Notes under the pieces: generated by a model
Databases searched by the model: none
What the model was told of the DNA's origin: nothing
What the model saw: the letters and a program-made list of their open reading frames with translations, nothing else
Assembly (NCBI GenBank): GCA_030141605.1
Contig: JAQGDQ010000287.1
Span: 275,501-296,189, forward strand
DNA length: 20,689 nt
Direction of reading: 5' to 3'
From: Tubiluchus corallicola
Taxonomy: Eukaryota; Priapulida; Priapulimorpha; Priapulimorphida; Tubiluchidae
Part shown: piece by piece, positions 1-8,752 of the stretch
Layout: the number at the start of each line of letters is the position of its first letter
Position numbering within the stretch: the first letter of the stretch is position 1
Program-made: the position numbers and the translations under genes

Positions 1-128
1 AGCTGTCGAAACAAGAAGAAGAGCAGCAGCAAACGGTTATCAAAGCCGATATTGTGAAAGATACTGTAGCAATTCCGGCACGAGTGCCGGCAACACGAAC
101 TCGTAGCTCCACCTGTTGCCTACAGTGA
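1..128 (+). CDS. C-terminal coding end of an unidentified gene (partial, possible CaaX protein)
   Basis: The frame from base 3 is open for 41 codons to a TGA at 126-128. It reads LSKQEEEQQQ near the start, then a Lys/Asp/Val stretch, then a basic Ser/Thr/Arg-rich end closing with SSTCCLQ. The final four residues, CCLQ, fit a CaaX prenylation box, and a terminal Gln usually favours farnesyl transfer. The stretch is more GC-rich and less repetitive than what follows, and after the stop the sequence becomes T-rich and UTR-like, which supports a real terminal exon. Bases 1-2 are AG, so an acceptor could sit exactly at the window edge, but this cannot be tested here. I do not recognise the protein family. 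The gene would converge on the minus-strand ACSF2 gene. Confidence 0.45.
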   Translation, partial: LSKQEEEQQQTVIKADIVKDTVAIPARVPATRTRSSTCCLQ

Positions 129-1340
129 AAAGCTAATGTGTAGACAATCGTGGATAATGCCACGTGTTCTTAGTTAGTGTTTTTGAAAGCACAAAATTCT
201 GTTATTTTGAAATTCGTAAGTGCTATAAACTATTCAAACTATTGCAAGAATTGCAGCTTGTATGTGTGTATGTGTGCCGCACAGTGGCTTAGGCCATGCC
301 CTAGATTAGACCTAGAGACTCCCGAGTTTGATGAAGTCTAACATTCCAAACAAAATGTGTTGTGTGAAGAAGGCTCCAAGGCTCCAATTTTTTGTTGATT
401 TTCAATAGTCTCGAGTGTGCCGGTTCTCCATGTGGACTAAGTTTCTTATTTGCTATTCAGGAAATAATCTAACTTGGTCGTCATGACATCAAAATATACA
501 AATATTTTCACTGTCATTTGTTATTGTTAAAAGGCCAATAATTGTGTGTGATAGCACTGAAGCTGAGGAATTTTGTAAACCTCATGCTGCTTAGACAGCC
601 TTTCCATTCGTTGTTGTTTTATTAGAAATGTAAATATGTGACTATGAAGGTTTCCCATTTTGCCTGTTTTATGTTTGAGACGGGCTCCACTGTCTAGTGC
701 TTGCTGGTTTAACTGCAGTGTTTACTTGTGTTTGAGACAAATTTGCTAGATACAGATGTGGTTTTACCCTATGTAATGAGCATTTGAGATGTGTAATTTT
801 GTAATGCGGGATTTTTAATGCATATTTAAAAAATTATACGTTAAAAATTAAAGTAGAAATTGTGTTGTCAAGCAAGACTGCAACTACATGCTCTTGTTCT
901 ATGTCTTCAAACTAAAATAATTTGACTTTATGCTTGTGAAAAAATTCTTTGTCTAGAGCTTTAGTTTTCAAAATTACGTGGATCGCTTAGCATGGCGATA
1001 TGCTTAAAAGCTTTAAAAATCGTATTTGTTTTCTATGACGGCCTGCGGGCAGTATAGCAAACAAAGACCAGCATTTGCATTGACCAGCATGATCAACCAG
1101 TTTGACTGCCTGTGGGGCTTCTGATGCTCGTTGGCCCTCCAGCATCACCAGGTAGCCAGCATGATCAACAAGTTGGATTGCTTGTGGGGCTTCTGATGTT
1201 AGTTGGCCCTCCAGCATCACTAGGTAGCCAGCATGGTAGTTGCGTCCTATTCTCGAATGCCTCCTGGTGTAAAGAAATTCAACTTATTTCGCAAGGAGAA
1301 CAAAAAGAATAGTAGTACCACGTTTAGCAGTATTAATAAA
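129..1340 (+). other. Probable 3' UTR of the left-edge gene with candidate poly(A) signals
   Basis: After the stop at 126-128 the sequence is T- and GT-rich, with no long open frame and no splice-flanked exon that I can support. Candidate poly(A) hexamers are ATTAAA at 847-852, followed by a TGTGTTGT-like GU-rich stretch about 10 bases on, and AATAAA at 1335-1340. The first has the better downstream GU element. Where the transcript actually ends is inferred. Confidence 0.35.
1088..1231. repeat. 72-bp direct tandem duplication, two copies
   Basis: Copies at 1088-1159 and 1160-1231 both begin CATGATCAAC and run through the shared cores GGGGCTTCTGATG and GGCCCTCCAGCATCAC to TAGGTAGCCAG or CAGGTAGCCAG. 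They differ at only a few positions, so the duplication is fairly recent. Small open frames on both strands here come from the duplicated segment and are not convincing genes. Confidence 0.85.
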
Positions 1341-1642
1341 GTAATTATGGTGTGCAGTACATGCCACTGCTCAGCTGTCTAGTTGTCTTGTTTGTGAAGT
1401 CAATGTTAATAACGCTTTGTTGTGCAGTACTAGCATCTGTAACAGTCAGTTCTTACGTCTATCATAATCAGTTAATCTGGGCGTTTTTATTTGCTCATTA
1501 TTTTGTATGAAAAATGCACTTCCTAAGCATTGTATACTAAAACAACACAATTGCTAATTAATCAGCAAACATATGTCTTTGATACATCAATGCCGTCATT
1601 ACTGTATCTATTATTATAATAGTTTTTGAAAAAGTAACTTCT

Positions 1643-2087
1643 TGTCACACAGAGAATGGTGTAAGGAGCAAGCCATAATCCGTAAGCTATAAGGTGTCTT
1701 CCATCTTTCTTAAGGCGTATATCATAATCTGTGGTATGCTCCTACTCTGTAGACAATTCTGTTATGAATTCCTATAGCATAAGTGAATTGTGAACTATAA
1801 AAACCACTACATTAGCGATGACCCAAAACGCCTTATGGCAAATGAAATTAATGACCGAATTAGTTTTGCAATAAGGCACCTTACAACTCGCTCAAAATGG
1901 CTTATGAGAGGAGCCTACCGCGGTTTATGGCTGACGGCTTACAGCAGGCAAACCGCGGTAGGCAAAAGATGACAACTGGATCATCTGTGTGACAGGGACC
2001 ATTGGTTAACTTGCGTTCATTTTTCTTGAGGCGGCTTTTTCTCCTCACAGCTTACACCTTACGGATTATGTCCAGCTGTGTGTGACA
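1643..2087. mobile_element. Miniature inverted-repeat (MITE-like) element, family not identified
   Basis: The ends form an inverted repeat. TGTCACACA at 1643-1651 pairs with TGTGTGACA at 2079-2087, and inside it CATAATCCGTAAG at 1674-1686 pairs perfectly with CTTACGGATTATG at 2058-2070. The interior repeats short motifs of the type ATAAGGC/GCCTTAT and contains a strong central hairpin. There is no transposase frame. I could not find a clean target-site duplication, so the outer boundaries and the superfamily are uncertain. Confidence 0.5.
1913..1963. repeat. Perfect 14-bp inverted repeat (hairpin) inside the MITE-like element
   Basis: GCCTACCGCGGTTT at 1913-1926 is matched exactly by AAACCGCGGTAGGC at 1950-1963 across a 23-base loop. 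The arms contain the palindrome CCGCGG and are far more GC-rich than the surroundings. Confidence 0.85.
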
Positions 2088-2614
2088 CGGACCTTAATGT
2101 TATATCTTATTGCAAGGCTAAACACCATGTTACCTTATGTGTGACATTTTTCTGAACTTTTCTGTAAATTGCTCATCTACTGGGTTAGATTAAGGTCTAA
2201 TTACTTATGATGCATTCAAAATGTGTCAGATTAAAGCACTTCACTTTTGAACCTTATTTGAATTAGGTATTATATGCACTAACGACAAAACATTATAAAA
2301 GATTTTTTTGTGAATTAATGATTTTGGCTCTTTCATGGTAATATAGTTATTAGATAATTTGCATAAAATCACTTTCTGTCAATTGCCAAACTTAGTGATG
2401 GATCAATGTAGAAATTTAGTAAATATTTAGCACCCAGTTTTTATGTAGGCATATATATTTATATATTGCGTGAATTGTTAGAAAATTGAGTTGTAACTAA
2501 AATGTTAACTTTTATCACACTAAAACGTTATATTAATTGGGTATTGAACCCAAGACTCTATACTGTTTTAACCCTGAAAAGTCGTATTCATGCATAGTAT
2601 TTTCATAGATACTG
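2088..2614. other. Intergenic stretch without recognised features
   Basis: AT-rich sequence with no open frame of note, no splice-flanked exon and no repeat that I could see. It leads into the degenerate start of the 40-bp array. Confidence 0.5.
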
Positions 2615-4140
2615 TTTAGTACATTTGCAAATTTCTGACTGAATCTCATTTAGTGCTTGTAAGTAGAATGAATCACATTCAGTATATTTCTGAATTCTAC
2701 AAATGCCCAAATTGTACATATGAATTATGTAAATTGAATGAACCCCATTCAGAGCATTTACGAATTGTACAAATGAGTTATACAAAGTAAATGGACCTCA
2801 TTCAGTACGTTTGTGAATTATACAAAGTGAATGAGCCTCATTCAGTACGTTTGTGAATTGTACAAAGTGAATGAACCCCATTCAGTACGTTTGTGAATTG
2901 TACAAAGTGAATGAACCCCACTCAGTACGTTTGTGAATTGTACAAAGTGAATGAACCCCATTCAGTACGTTTGTGAATTGTACAAAGTGAATGAACCTCA
3001 TTCAGTACGTTTGTGAATTGTACAAAGTGAATGAATCTCATTCAGTACGTTTGTAAATTGTACAAAGTGAATGAACCTCATTCAGTACGTTTATGAATTG
3101 TAGAAAGTGAATGAACCTCATTCAGTACGTTTATGAATTGTACAAAGTGAATGAACCTCATTCAGTACGTTTGTGAATTGTACAAAGTGAATGAACCTTA
3201 TTCAGTACGTTTGTGAATTGTACAAAGTGAATGAACCTCATTCAGTACGTTTGTGAATTGTACAAAGTGAATGAACCCCATTCAGTACGTTTCTGAATTG
3301 TACAAAGTGAATGAACCTTATTCAGTACGTTTATGAATTGTACAAAGTGAATGAACCTCATTCAGTACGTTTGTGAATTGTACAAAGTGAATGAACCTTA
3401 TTCAGTACGTTTGTGAATTGTACAAAGTGAATGAACCTCATTCAGTACGTTTGTGAATTGTACAAAGTGAATGAACCCCATTCAGTACGTTTCTGAATTG
3501 TACAAAGTGAATGAACCTTATTCAGTACGTTTATGAATTGTACAAAGTGAATGAACCTCATTCAGTACGTTTGTGAATTGTACAAAGTGAATGAACCTTA
3601 TTCAGTACGTTTGTGAATTGTACAAAGTGAATGAACCTCATTCAGTACGTTTGTGAATTGTACAAAGTGAATGAACCCCATTCAGTACGTTTCTGAATTG
3701 TACAAAGTGAATGAACCTTATTCAGTACGTTTATGAATTGTACAAAGTGAATGAACCTCATTCAGTACGTTTGTGAATTGTACAAAGTGAATGAACCTTA
3801 TTCAGTACGTTTGTGAATTGTACAATGTGAATGAACCTTATTCAGTACGTTTATGAATTGTACAAAGTGAATGAACCTTATTTAGTACGTTTATGAATTG
3901 TACAAAGTGAATGAATCTCATTCAGTACGTTTGTAAATTGTACAAAGTGAATGAACCTCATTCAGTACGTTTGTGAATTGTAGAAAGTGAATGAACCTCA
4001 TTCAGTACGTTTGTGAATTGTACAAAGTGAATGAACCTCATTCAGTACGTTTATGAATTGTACAAAGTGAATGAACCTCATTTAGTACGTTTGTAAATTG
4101 TACAGAGTGGATGAACCTCATTCAGCACGTTTATGAATTG
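2615..4140. repeat. 40-bp minisatellite with 200-bp higher-order repeat
   Basis: From 2801 to 4120 there are 33 consecutive 40-bp units beginning TTCAGTACGTTTGTGAATTG and ending in ATGAACCTCA or a close variant. Four degenerate units precede them (2615-2800) and a half unit follows (4121-4140). Unit variants (TGT, TCT or TAT in the first half; CCTCA, CCTTA or CCCCA at the end) recur in a fixed five-unit order, giving three 200-bp blocks at 3161-3360, 3361-3560 and 3561-3760. Each unit holds two short inverted repeats: TTTGT/ACAAA around GAATTGT and TGAATG/CATTCA around AACCT. Small frames running through or out of the array are not genes. Confidence 0.95.
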
Positions 4141-4380
4141 TTGAAATTGTACGCTTGTGGATTGTATGCACATTTGCACAGCAATTTACCTTGCCATGTA
4201 TTTGCTCATATTATTGCTTTAGTTGTAATAGTTATATTTTTTGTCCTATACCTTGTTATTGTTTCCCATCTATACTTAAAATTAGTTAAAAATGTATTAC
4301 GATAAACTGTGATATTTAGAAATATCGTCCACGATGTGTTATTTATGCTAAAGTGCAAGTCAATGTTGACTGAATAACAA

Positions 4381-4601
4381 GATGTGCATGTTTAGGCTTG
4401 TTTATAAAACAATGATATTTTATTTCATCATTGCACTGGCACAAGATATTGTTGAAAGTCACTTATTAATACGAAGACTTTTTTACTTCTTAGTGTGATG
4501 TGCATGTTTATAAAACAATGATATTTTATTTCATTATTGCACTGACACAAGATATTGTTGAAAGTCACTTACTAATAGGAAGACTTTTACTTCTCAGTGT
4601 G
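4381..4601. repeat. Approximately 110-bp direct tandem duplication, two copies
   Basis: Copy one (4381-4496) and copy two (4497 to about 4601) both start GATGTGCATGTTTA and share ACAATGATATTTTATTTCAT, then ACAAGATATTGTTGAAAGTC. Copy two lacks about ten bases near the start (GGCTTGTTTA in copy one). No coding content is visible. Confidence 0.85.
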
Positions 4602-5081
4602 GTGGTACAGTATGTTGTAATGCAGATGTAAAAGGTAAATCGTAGGAGTAAACTGAACTCATTTACTGTGTCAGCTTGAGATTGAAAATTTTAAAGTTAA
4701 GCAAAGTAAACATGTTTGGTTAATTAAAAATGTAAAATGCTGCTGACTTTTGCCTACGAGTCTTTAAAAATGTTGCATACCGTCAAAGCTCATTAAAACG
4801 TCCCCCCCTTATAATACCAGCCTGTTCAGTGGCCAAATTTCTGGCAGAGCGAAATGTTTATATTTGCATAGACATGTAATTAATGTCAACTTTTTTGGAA
4901 TCTCAAGGTGGGTGGGATAAAGAGATGGCTGTACTTGTAAACTTTTCAGTCAAGAACAAGTAAATTTTGCAGAACATGGTTTTTCAATCTGTGGCATGAT
5001 TATTGTGAATTTTTATTGAAAACATGATAGTGTTTAACAAAATAAAAGTACAAGACTTTAAGTACAAGACCAGTGCATCAT
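4602..5081. other. Intergenic stretch without recognised features
   Basis: AT-rich, with no coherent exon on either strand. It contains isolated AATAAA-like words, including one near 5040, that cannot be tied to a transcript. Confidence 0.45.
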
Positions 5082-5235
5082 GTGTTATGGTTTTATTATC
5101 ACTTGTTTAATTCCCGAAATAAACAGAAATAAGTACATACACAAAAATCAGGTTACTTTTATCAGATTTTGCTTGAAAAAACGCAAGTTCATGCTCAAAT
5201 AGCTTTAAACAAGCAATAATAAAACCCTATAACAC
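5082..5235 (+). mobile_element. Short terminal-inverted-repeat element, copy 1
   Basis: The left end reads GTGTTATGGTTTTATTATCA then CTTGTTTAA. The right end, read on the minus strand, is GTGTTATAGGGTTTTATTAT then TGCTTGTTTAA. The 154-bp element is therefore bounded by near-matching inverted ends of roughly 28 bp and has no coding capacity. A diverged second copy lies in the opposite orientation at about 5562-5681. No clear target-site duplication was seen, so its class is unknown. Confidence 0.55.
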
Positions 5236-5421
5236 TTTTGTTTTACATAAAACAATTGTTATTTTACGACCGGTCTTGCAAGAAACTCATCTGAAACTTG
5301 AATTTAATCTTGCTTACATATATGTTTGCTGTAAAATTATACAGATCATTGTATTAGTGAAAAAATAAATGAGTTTATTTTGTGAATGACAACGAGAAGC
5401 ATTTTTTTGTGTGGCACGTAT

Positions 5422-5438
5422 CATCACGTGATGCAAAT
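5422..5438. promoter_or_regulatory. E-box palindrome abutting an octamer motif
   Basis: CATCACGTGATG at 5422-5433 is a perfect 12-bp palindrome centred on the E-box CACGTG. It overlaps ATGCAAAT at 5431-5438, the POU/octamer consensus. The pair lies between the two inverted element copies. Both words are short and could arise by chance; function is not shown. Confidence 0.2.
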
Positions 5439-5561
5439 CCCGGAAAAAAGCAGATTTATGGAACATTATGTATAAAAAATTTGAACCGATTTTCTTTTCT
5501 TCAATGTTAGTATTTGAAACAAGACAAATGACGATTGTGTAGTTTTTTAACCAAATGGGAT

Positions 5562-5681
5562 CTTAAGCTGACAACTCATGTTTTTTTCAAGCAAAGTCTG
5601 GCAATACCAATTTGATTTTGATATATATGCTTGTTTCTGTCTATCTTGGGATTTAAACAAGTGATAACAAAACTCCAGCAC
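5562..5681 (-). mobile_element. Short terminal-inverted-repeat element, diverged copy 2 in opposite orientation
   Basis: Read on the minus strand from 5681, the sequence aligns with copy 1 (5082-5235) over about 110-120 bases. Shared words include TTATCACTTGTTTAA, the following CCC, ACAGAAA(T/C)AAG, and further in TTTGCTTGAAAAAA. The far end has decayed. The two copies form a long-range inverted pair about 330 bp apart. Confidence 0.5.
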
Positions 5682-5833
5682 TTCTATTTTATTTTATAAC
5701 AGCTTCTATTTGATGTTAGTCATCTAGTCACCTATATTTCAATAACAAATTTGGCTTAAAAATGAGCCTTTAATTAATACTGCAAAAGTGATTATACGTT
5801 AAAAGATCTTAACAAGATTGGTAATCACATCAT

Positions 5834-6254
5834 CGTAATTTGAGTTAAAAATCATCAGTGCAACACACTTACTGTAATTTCAGTTAAAAATCATCAATGC
5901 CACACCGTTACCGTAATTTCAGTTAAAAATCATCAATGCCACACCGTTACCGTAATTTCAGATAAAAATCATCAATGCAACACAGTTACTGTAATTTCAG
6001 TTAAAAATCATCAATGCGACACAGTTACCGTAATTTCAGATAAAAATCATCAATGCAACACAGTTACTGTAATTTCAGTTAAAAATCATCAATGCGACAC
6101 CATCACCATAATTTCAGATAAAAATCATCAATGCGACACCATCACCATAATTTCAGATAAAAATCATCAATGCGACACCATCACCATAATTTCAGATAAA
6201 AATCATCAATGCAACACCATCACCATAATTTCAGATAAAAATCATCAATGCAAG
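5834..6254. repeat. 39-bp minisatellite, about 11 units
   Basis: AAAAATCATC recurs exactly every 39 bases at 5847, 5886, 5925, 5964, 6003, 6042, 6081, 6120, 6159, 6198 and 6237. The unit also contains AATGC(C/A/G)ACAC and GTAATTTCAG(T/A)T. In the middle of the array GTT and GAT variants alternate, giving a two-unit (78-bp) pattern, and the last units (CACCATCACCAT variant) are nearly identical to each other. There is no coding potential across the array. Confidence 0.95.
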
Positions 6255-6807
6255 ACGTTTTCATTATGTCTATTTGTAGTTCACTAGATAACAATACATG
6301 ATCGAGACGTGCGCTGTAATTTAACATAATGTAATACTAGCAAAAACCGTTTTCTTAAACAACATTCTGCCAAAAATTCCATAGTTCACAAGATTGACAA
6401 ACCCAAATGAAAGGCTACATGATTTACAAATTTATATCTAGATGTTTTTATAATGAATACTCCCAAAATGCAAATATGTACCAGCTCTTGTACATTTTAA
6501 TAATCTTACCATATCACTGATATTACAAACAGCTATATGAAATCTAATAATACATGTTCTACCAAGACTAACAGCACGTTTGGACTAGCCAGTTTTCTTG
6601 GACATGTTAACTCACCATGTAACTCGCAAGCATGTTCAATTAGCATCAGAGAGTTTGCAATGTAACTCGCACCGTATCCACACTTGTGTTTACTGTCAGA
6701 GAGAATACTCGTTAGTCTGAATGCGCAATAAGCAGTCTTTATACCCAATTAGCACTTCAAGAGACAAATCTTGAACCGACCTACATGAGAATTTTGTAAC
6801 TGATAAA
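6255..6807. other. Intergenic stretch without recognised features
   Basis: AT-rich. A small minus-strand frame at 6533-6748 has no recognisable domain and no transcript signals, so I do not call it a gene. Confidence 0.4.
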
Positions 6808-6951
6808 TCTAGCCATTAACACATTTTGTTAGTTTACAATTTAATTATACAGGTTATTAGCGTATTAGTTAGTTAACATATTAAGAATATGTCTAGCTAT
6901 TAATACATTTTTTGTTAATTTACAATTTAATGATACATACTACTAGTATAT
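6808..6951. repeat. Diverged 84-bp-offset direct duplication
   Basis: TCTAGCCATTAACACATTTT at 6808 and TCTAGCTATTAATACATTTT at 6892 start two similar stretches that both continue into TTACAATTTAAT. The match is about 60 bp long at an offset of 84 bp, with scattered changes. Confidence 0.65.
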
Positions 6952-8368
6952 TATAACTAGCTGGGGCTCTAACAACATGTTGAGTTCAATTGTGAATAAA
7001 CAGAAATTTGAATCAACACATTTTGATTTTTCAATAGTAGACGTGGAATATGACTCAATATTACCATTTCACGTAATTAATACTGCCTTGGCAGCTCTGG
7101 CTACGTGCAAACCTTTAAGTTGGACTTATCACGGGACTGATAACGAACATTATTAAACTAAACAAAGTGTCAAAAAAATTAGATTAAGAGTGTTTCAGAA
7201 AGACATAACTGTGCCTACATCACAGCAAATATTGCAAAAATATAACTGGTTAGTGGTTACAACTTTAAGCCACAACTTGCAGTTCAGCTAAAACTGATTT
7301 GTGCAAAAATGTTACACAGCAACTCTCAAAAGCTTATATAACAGAATAATTATCAATCGTACTTGATACTTTCTAACATTTCTCCAGAACATAAAAAAAT
7401 TAACTGTGAATATGCAGAATACTTGATCACATAGTGTATGTGTAAATAAACTCACAGTAGCGTTTGCAAAATACGTAGAAAAATATTAAAACATTTGATT
7501 CATACAGAGCGCACTATGAGTATGTTTGGTCATGCAGCACATTTCTTGCAAAAAAAATTGATATTACTCTACATTATTGGGTGGCACACTTGTGGACGTA
7601 AAGGTAACAATTATGCTGTGTAAACTACACGATATGAATACTAATAACAATAGTAATGCACTTTCAAAACTATGCAAGAAGCCCGCTATGAATATAATTG
7701 CCCGTATATGCACTTTTGCGCATACAAGTCTAGTACCCTTGCTAGTGATACCACCACTGCAGCACTTCGGAAAAATTACCATGTATTCTTAACACGATGA
7801 GACCTATATTGGCAAGATAATTTTCCCAACTTTTCGCTTAAAACTGTCTGAGAATCTATAGTTCAGCACCTGTCTAATCTAAGATTCGAGTTTCGTATTT
7901 CAAGTGCGAAAAGCTCTTCTCCTAAGAAACTTCGCAGAGTTGTGCATCTTCACCAGTAACCTTACCAAAGATCACACAAAAATGTTGTCAGTACTTTTGC
8001 TGCACTGCGCAGTAAGCGACGATAAGACAAAATTTGAAATTTCAATTAGTTGCCTGAAATGATGATTTTCGTGTAAAAATTGTAGTTTCTCTGGGGTTAC
8101 ATGACGCTTATGACATCTGCTATGTCAAATTTTAAGTAATTCTGCTACAAAAATTTCGCTATGTCTTTTGAAAACACTAAGCTAAGAATTTTCATAAACT
8201 TATGCAATTTCTTACAGAATTTAAAGATAACCATAGTGTACATAGTGATAACCAATTTGAGAAAATGTGGCAAGTGGGCACCAGTAACAACTAAAGCACA
8301 ACTATGCTATTAATACCAGTTGCCTCGTATTAGGCAAAAGAAAACCTTAGATGAAACGAACCTCAATC
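6952..8368. other. Intergenic region, no supported feature
   Basis: AT-rich sequence. Overlapping open frames on both strands at about 7564-7792 oppose each other, lack any domain I know and have no splice or poly(A) context, so neither is called. Part of the right side may be distal 3' UTR of the ACSF2 gene. Confidence 0.4.
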
Positions 8369-8614
8369 CAATCAACGTGTTCATTAAAAAAAGTTAGTTA
8401 AATTAACAAAAATAAACTAGTATACCTATCTTCTACATAAGAAAATATTTTGCATAAAATCTTGTATGAAAAACAGTTTCACAATCGGCGTGAACATGTA
8501 ATGGCAATCAACAGCATTCATTAAAAATATATTTAAATGAACTAATAAAAATAAATGGTTGTATTGTATCTTGTCTTTAACAAAATATTTGGTATAAAAC
8601 AATGTATAAAAAAC
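8369..8614. repeat. Direct duplication in the ACSF2 3' flank/UTR, two diverged copies
   Basis: Copies starting CAATCAACGTGTTCATTAAA (8369) and CAATCAACAGCATTCATTAA (8505) run in parallel for about 105-110 bp through AACAAAAATAAA or AATAAAAATAAA, then AAAATATTT and GTATGAAAAA or GTATAAAAAA. They lie just downstream of the ACSF2 stop, so they probably belong to its 3' UTR. I saw no canonical AATAAA on the minus strand close to the stop. Confidence 0.65.
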
Positions 8615-8626
8615 TCATGATTGTTG

Positions 8627-8752
8627 TCATGTCTTCAGTCCAAGGCTGCTTGCTGCTAGCTCACGAAGTTTAAACTTCTGCACTTTGCCGGTTACAGTCA
8701 ACGGGAATTCTTCTACAAACTTGATGTACTTCGGAATCTTAAAGTGTGAAAT
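8627..8752 (-). CDS. ACSF2: ACSF2 terminal exon with stop codon
   Basis: The 126-bp exon begins in phase 0 after the acceptor TTTCAG (AG at 8754-8753) and ends in TGA at 8629-8627. It encodes [31 protein letters not shown] and a short Ala/Ser/Leu tail. The GK lysine lies in the A10 motif that closes over the active site in the adenylation half-reaction of this superfamily. The tail after KLRE is normal in length for ACSF2. Confidence 0.92.
   Translation of the reverse strand: MSHFKIPKYIKFVEEFPLTVTGKVQKFKLRELAASSLGLKT

Noticed and set aside
1112-1312. Small plus-strand frame with Gly/Leu/Val/Pro repeats (and its minus-strand partner 987-1220)
   Set aside because: The apparent repeat peptide is just the 72-bp tandem duplication, which is a multiple of three and so keeps frame on both strands.
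2615-4140. CRISPR-like regular repeats (also 5834-6254, 13169-13804, 17815-18905)
   Set aside because: Units are directly tandem with no unique spacers, there are no cas genes, and the neighbouring gene has spliceosomal introns, so these are eukaryotic minisatellites.
4111-4305. 64-codon plus-strand frame with a hydrophobic, membrane-like C-terminal half
   Set aside because: It begins inside the 40-bp array and runs into T-rich intergenic DNA, which gives hydrophobic codons by composition. No transcript or domain evidence.
7564-7792. Overlapping open frames on both strands
   Set aside because: They oppose one another, have no recognisable domain and no splice or poly(A) context; their size is ordinary for chance in such a window.
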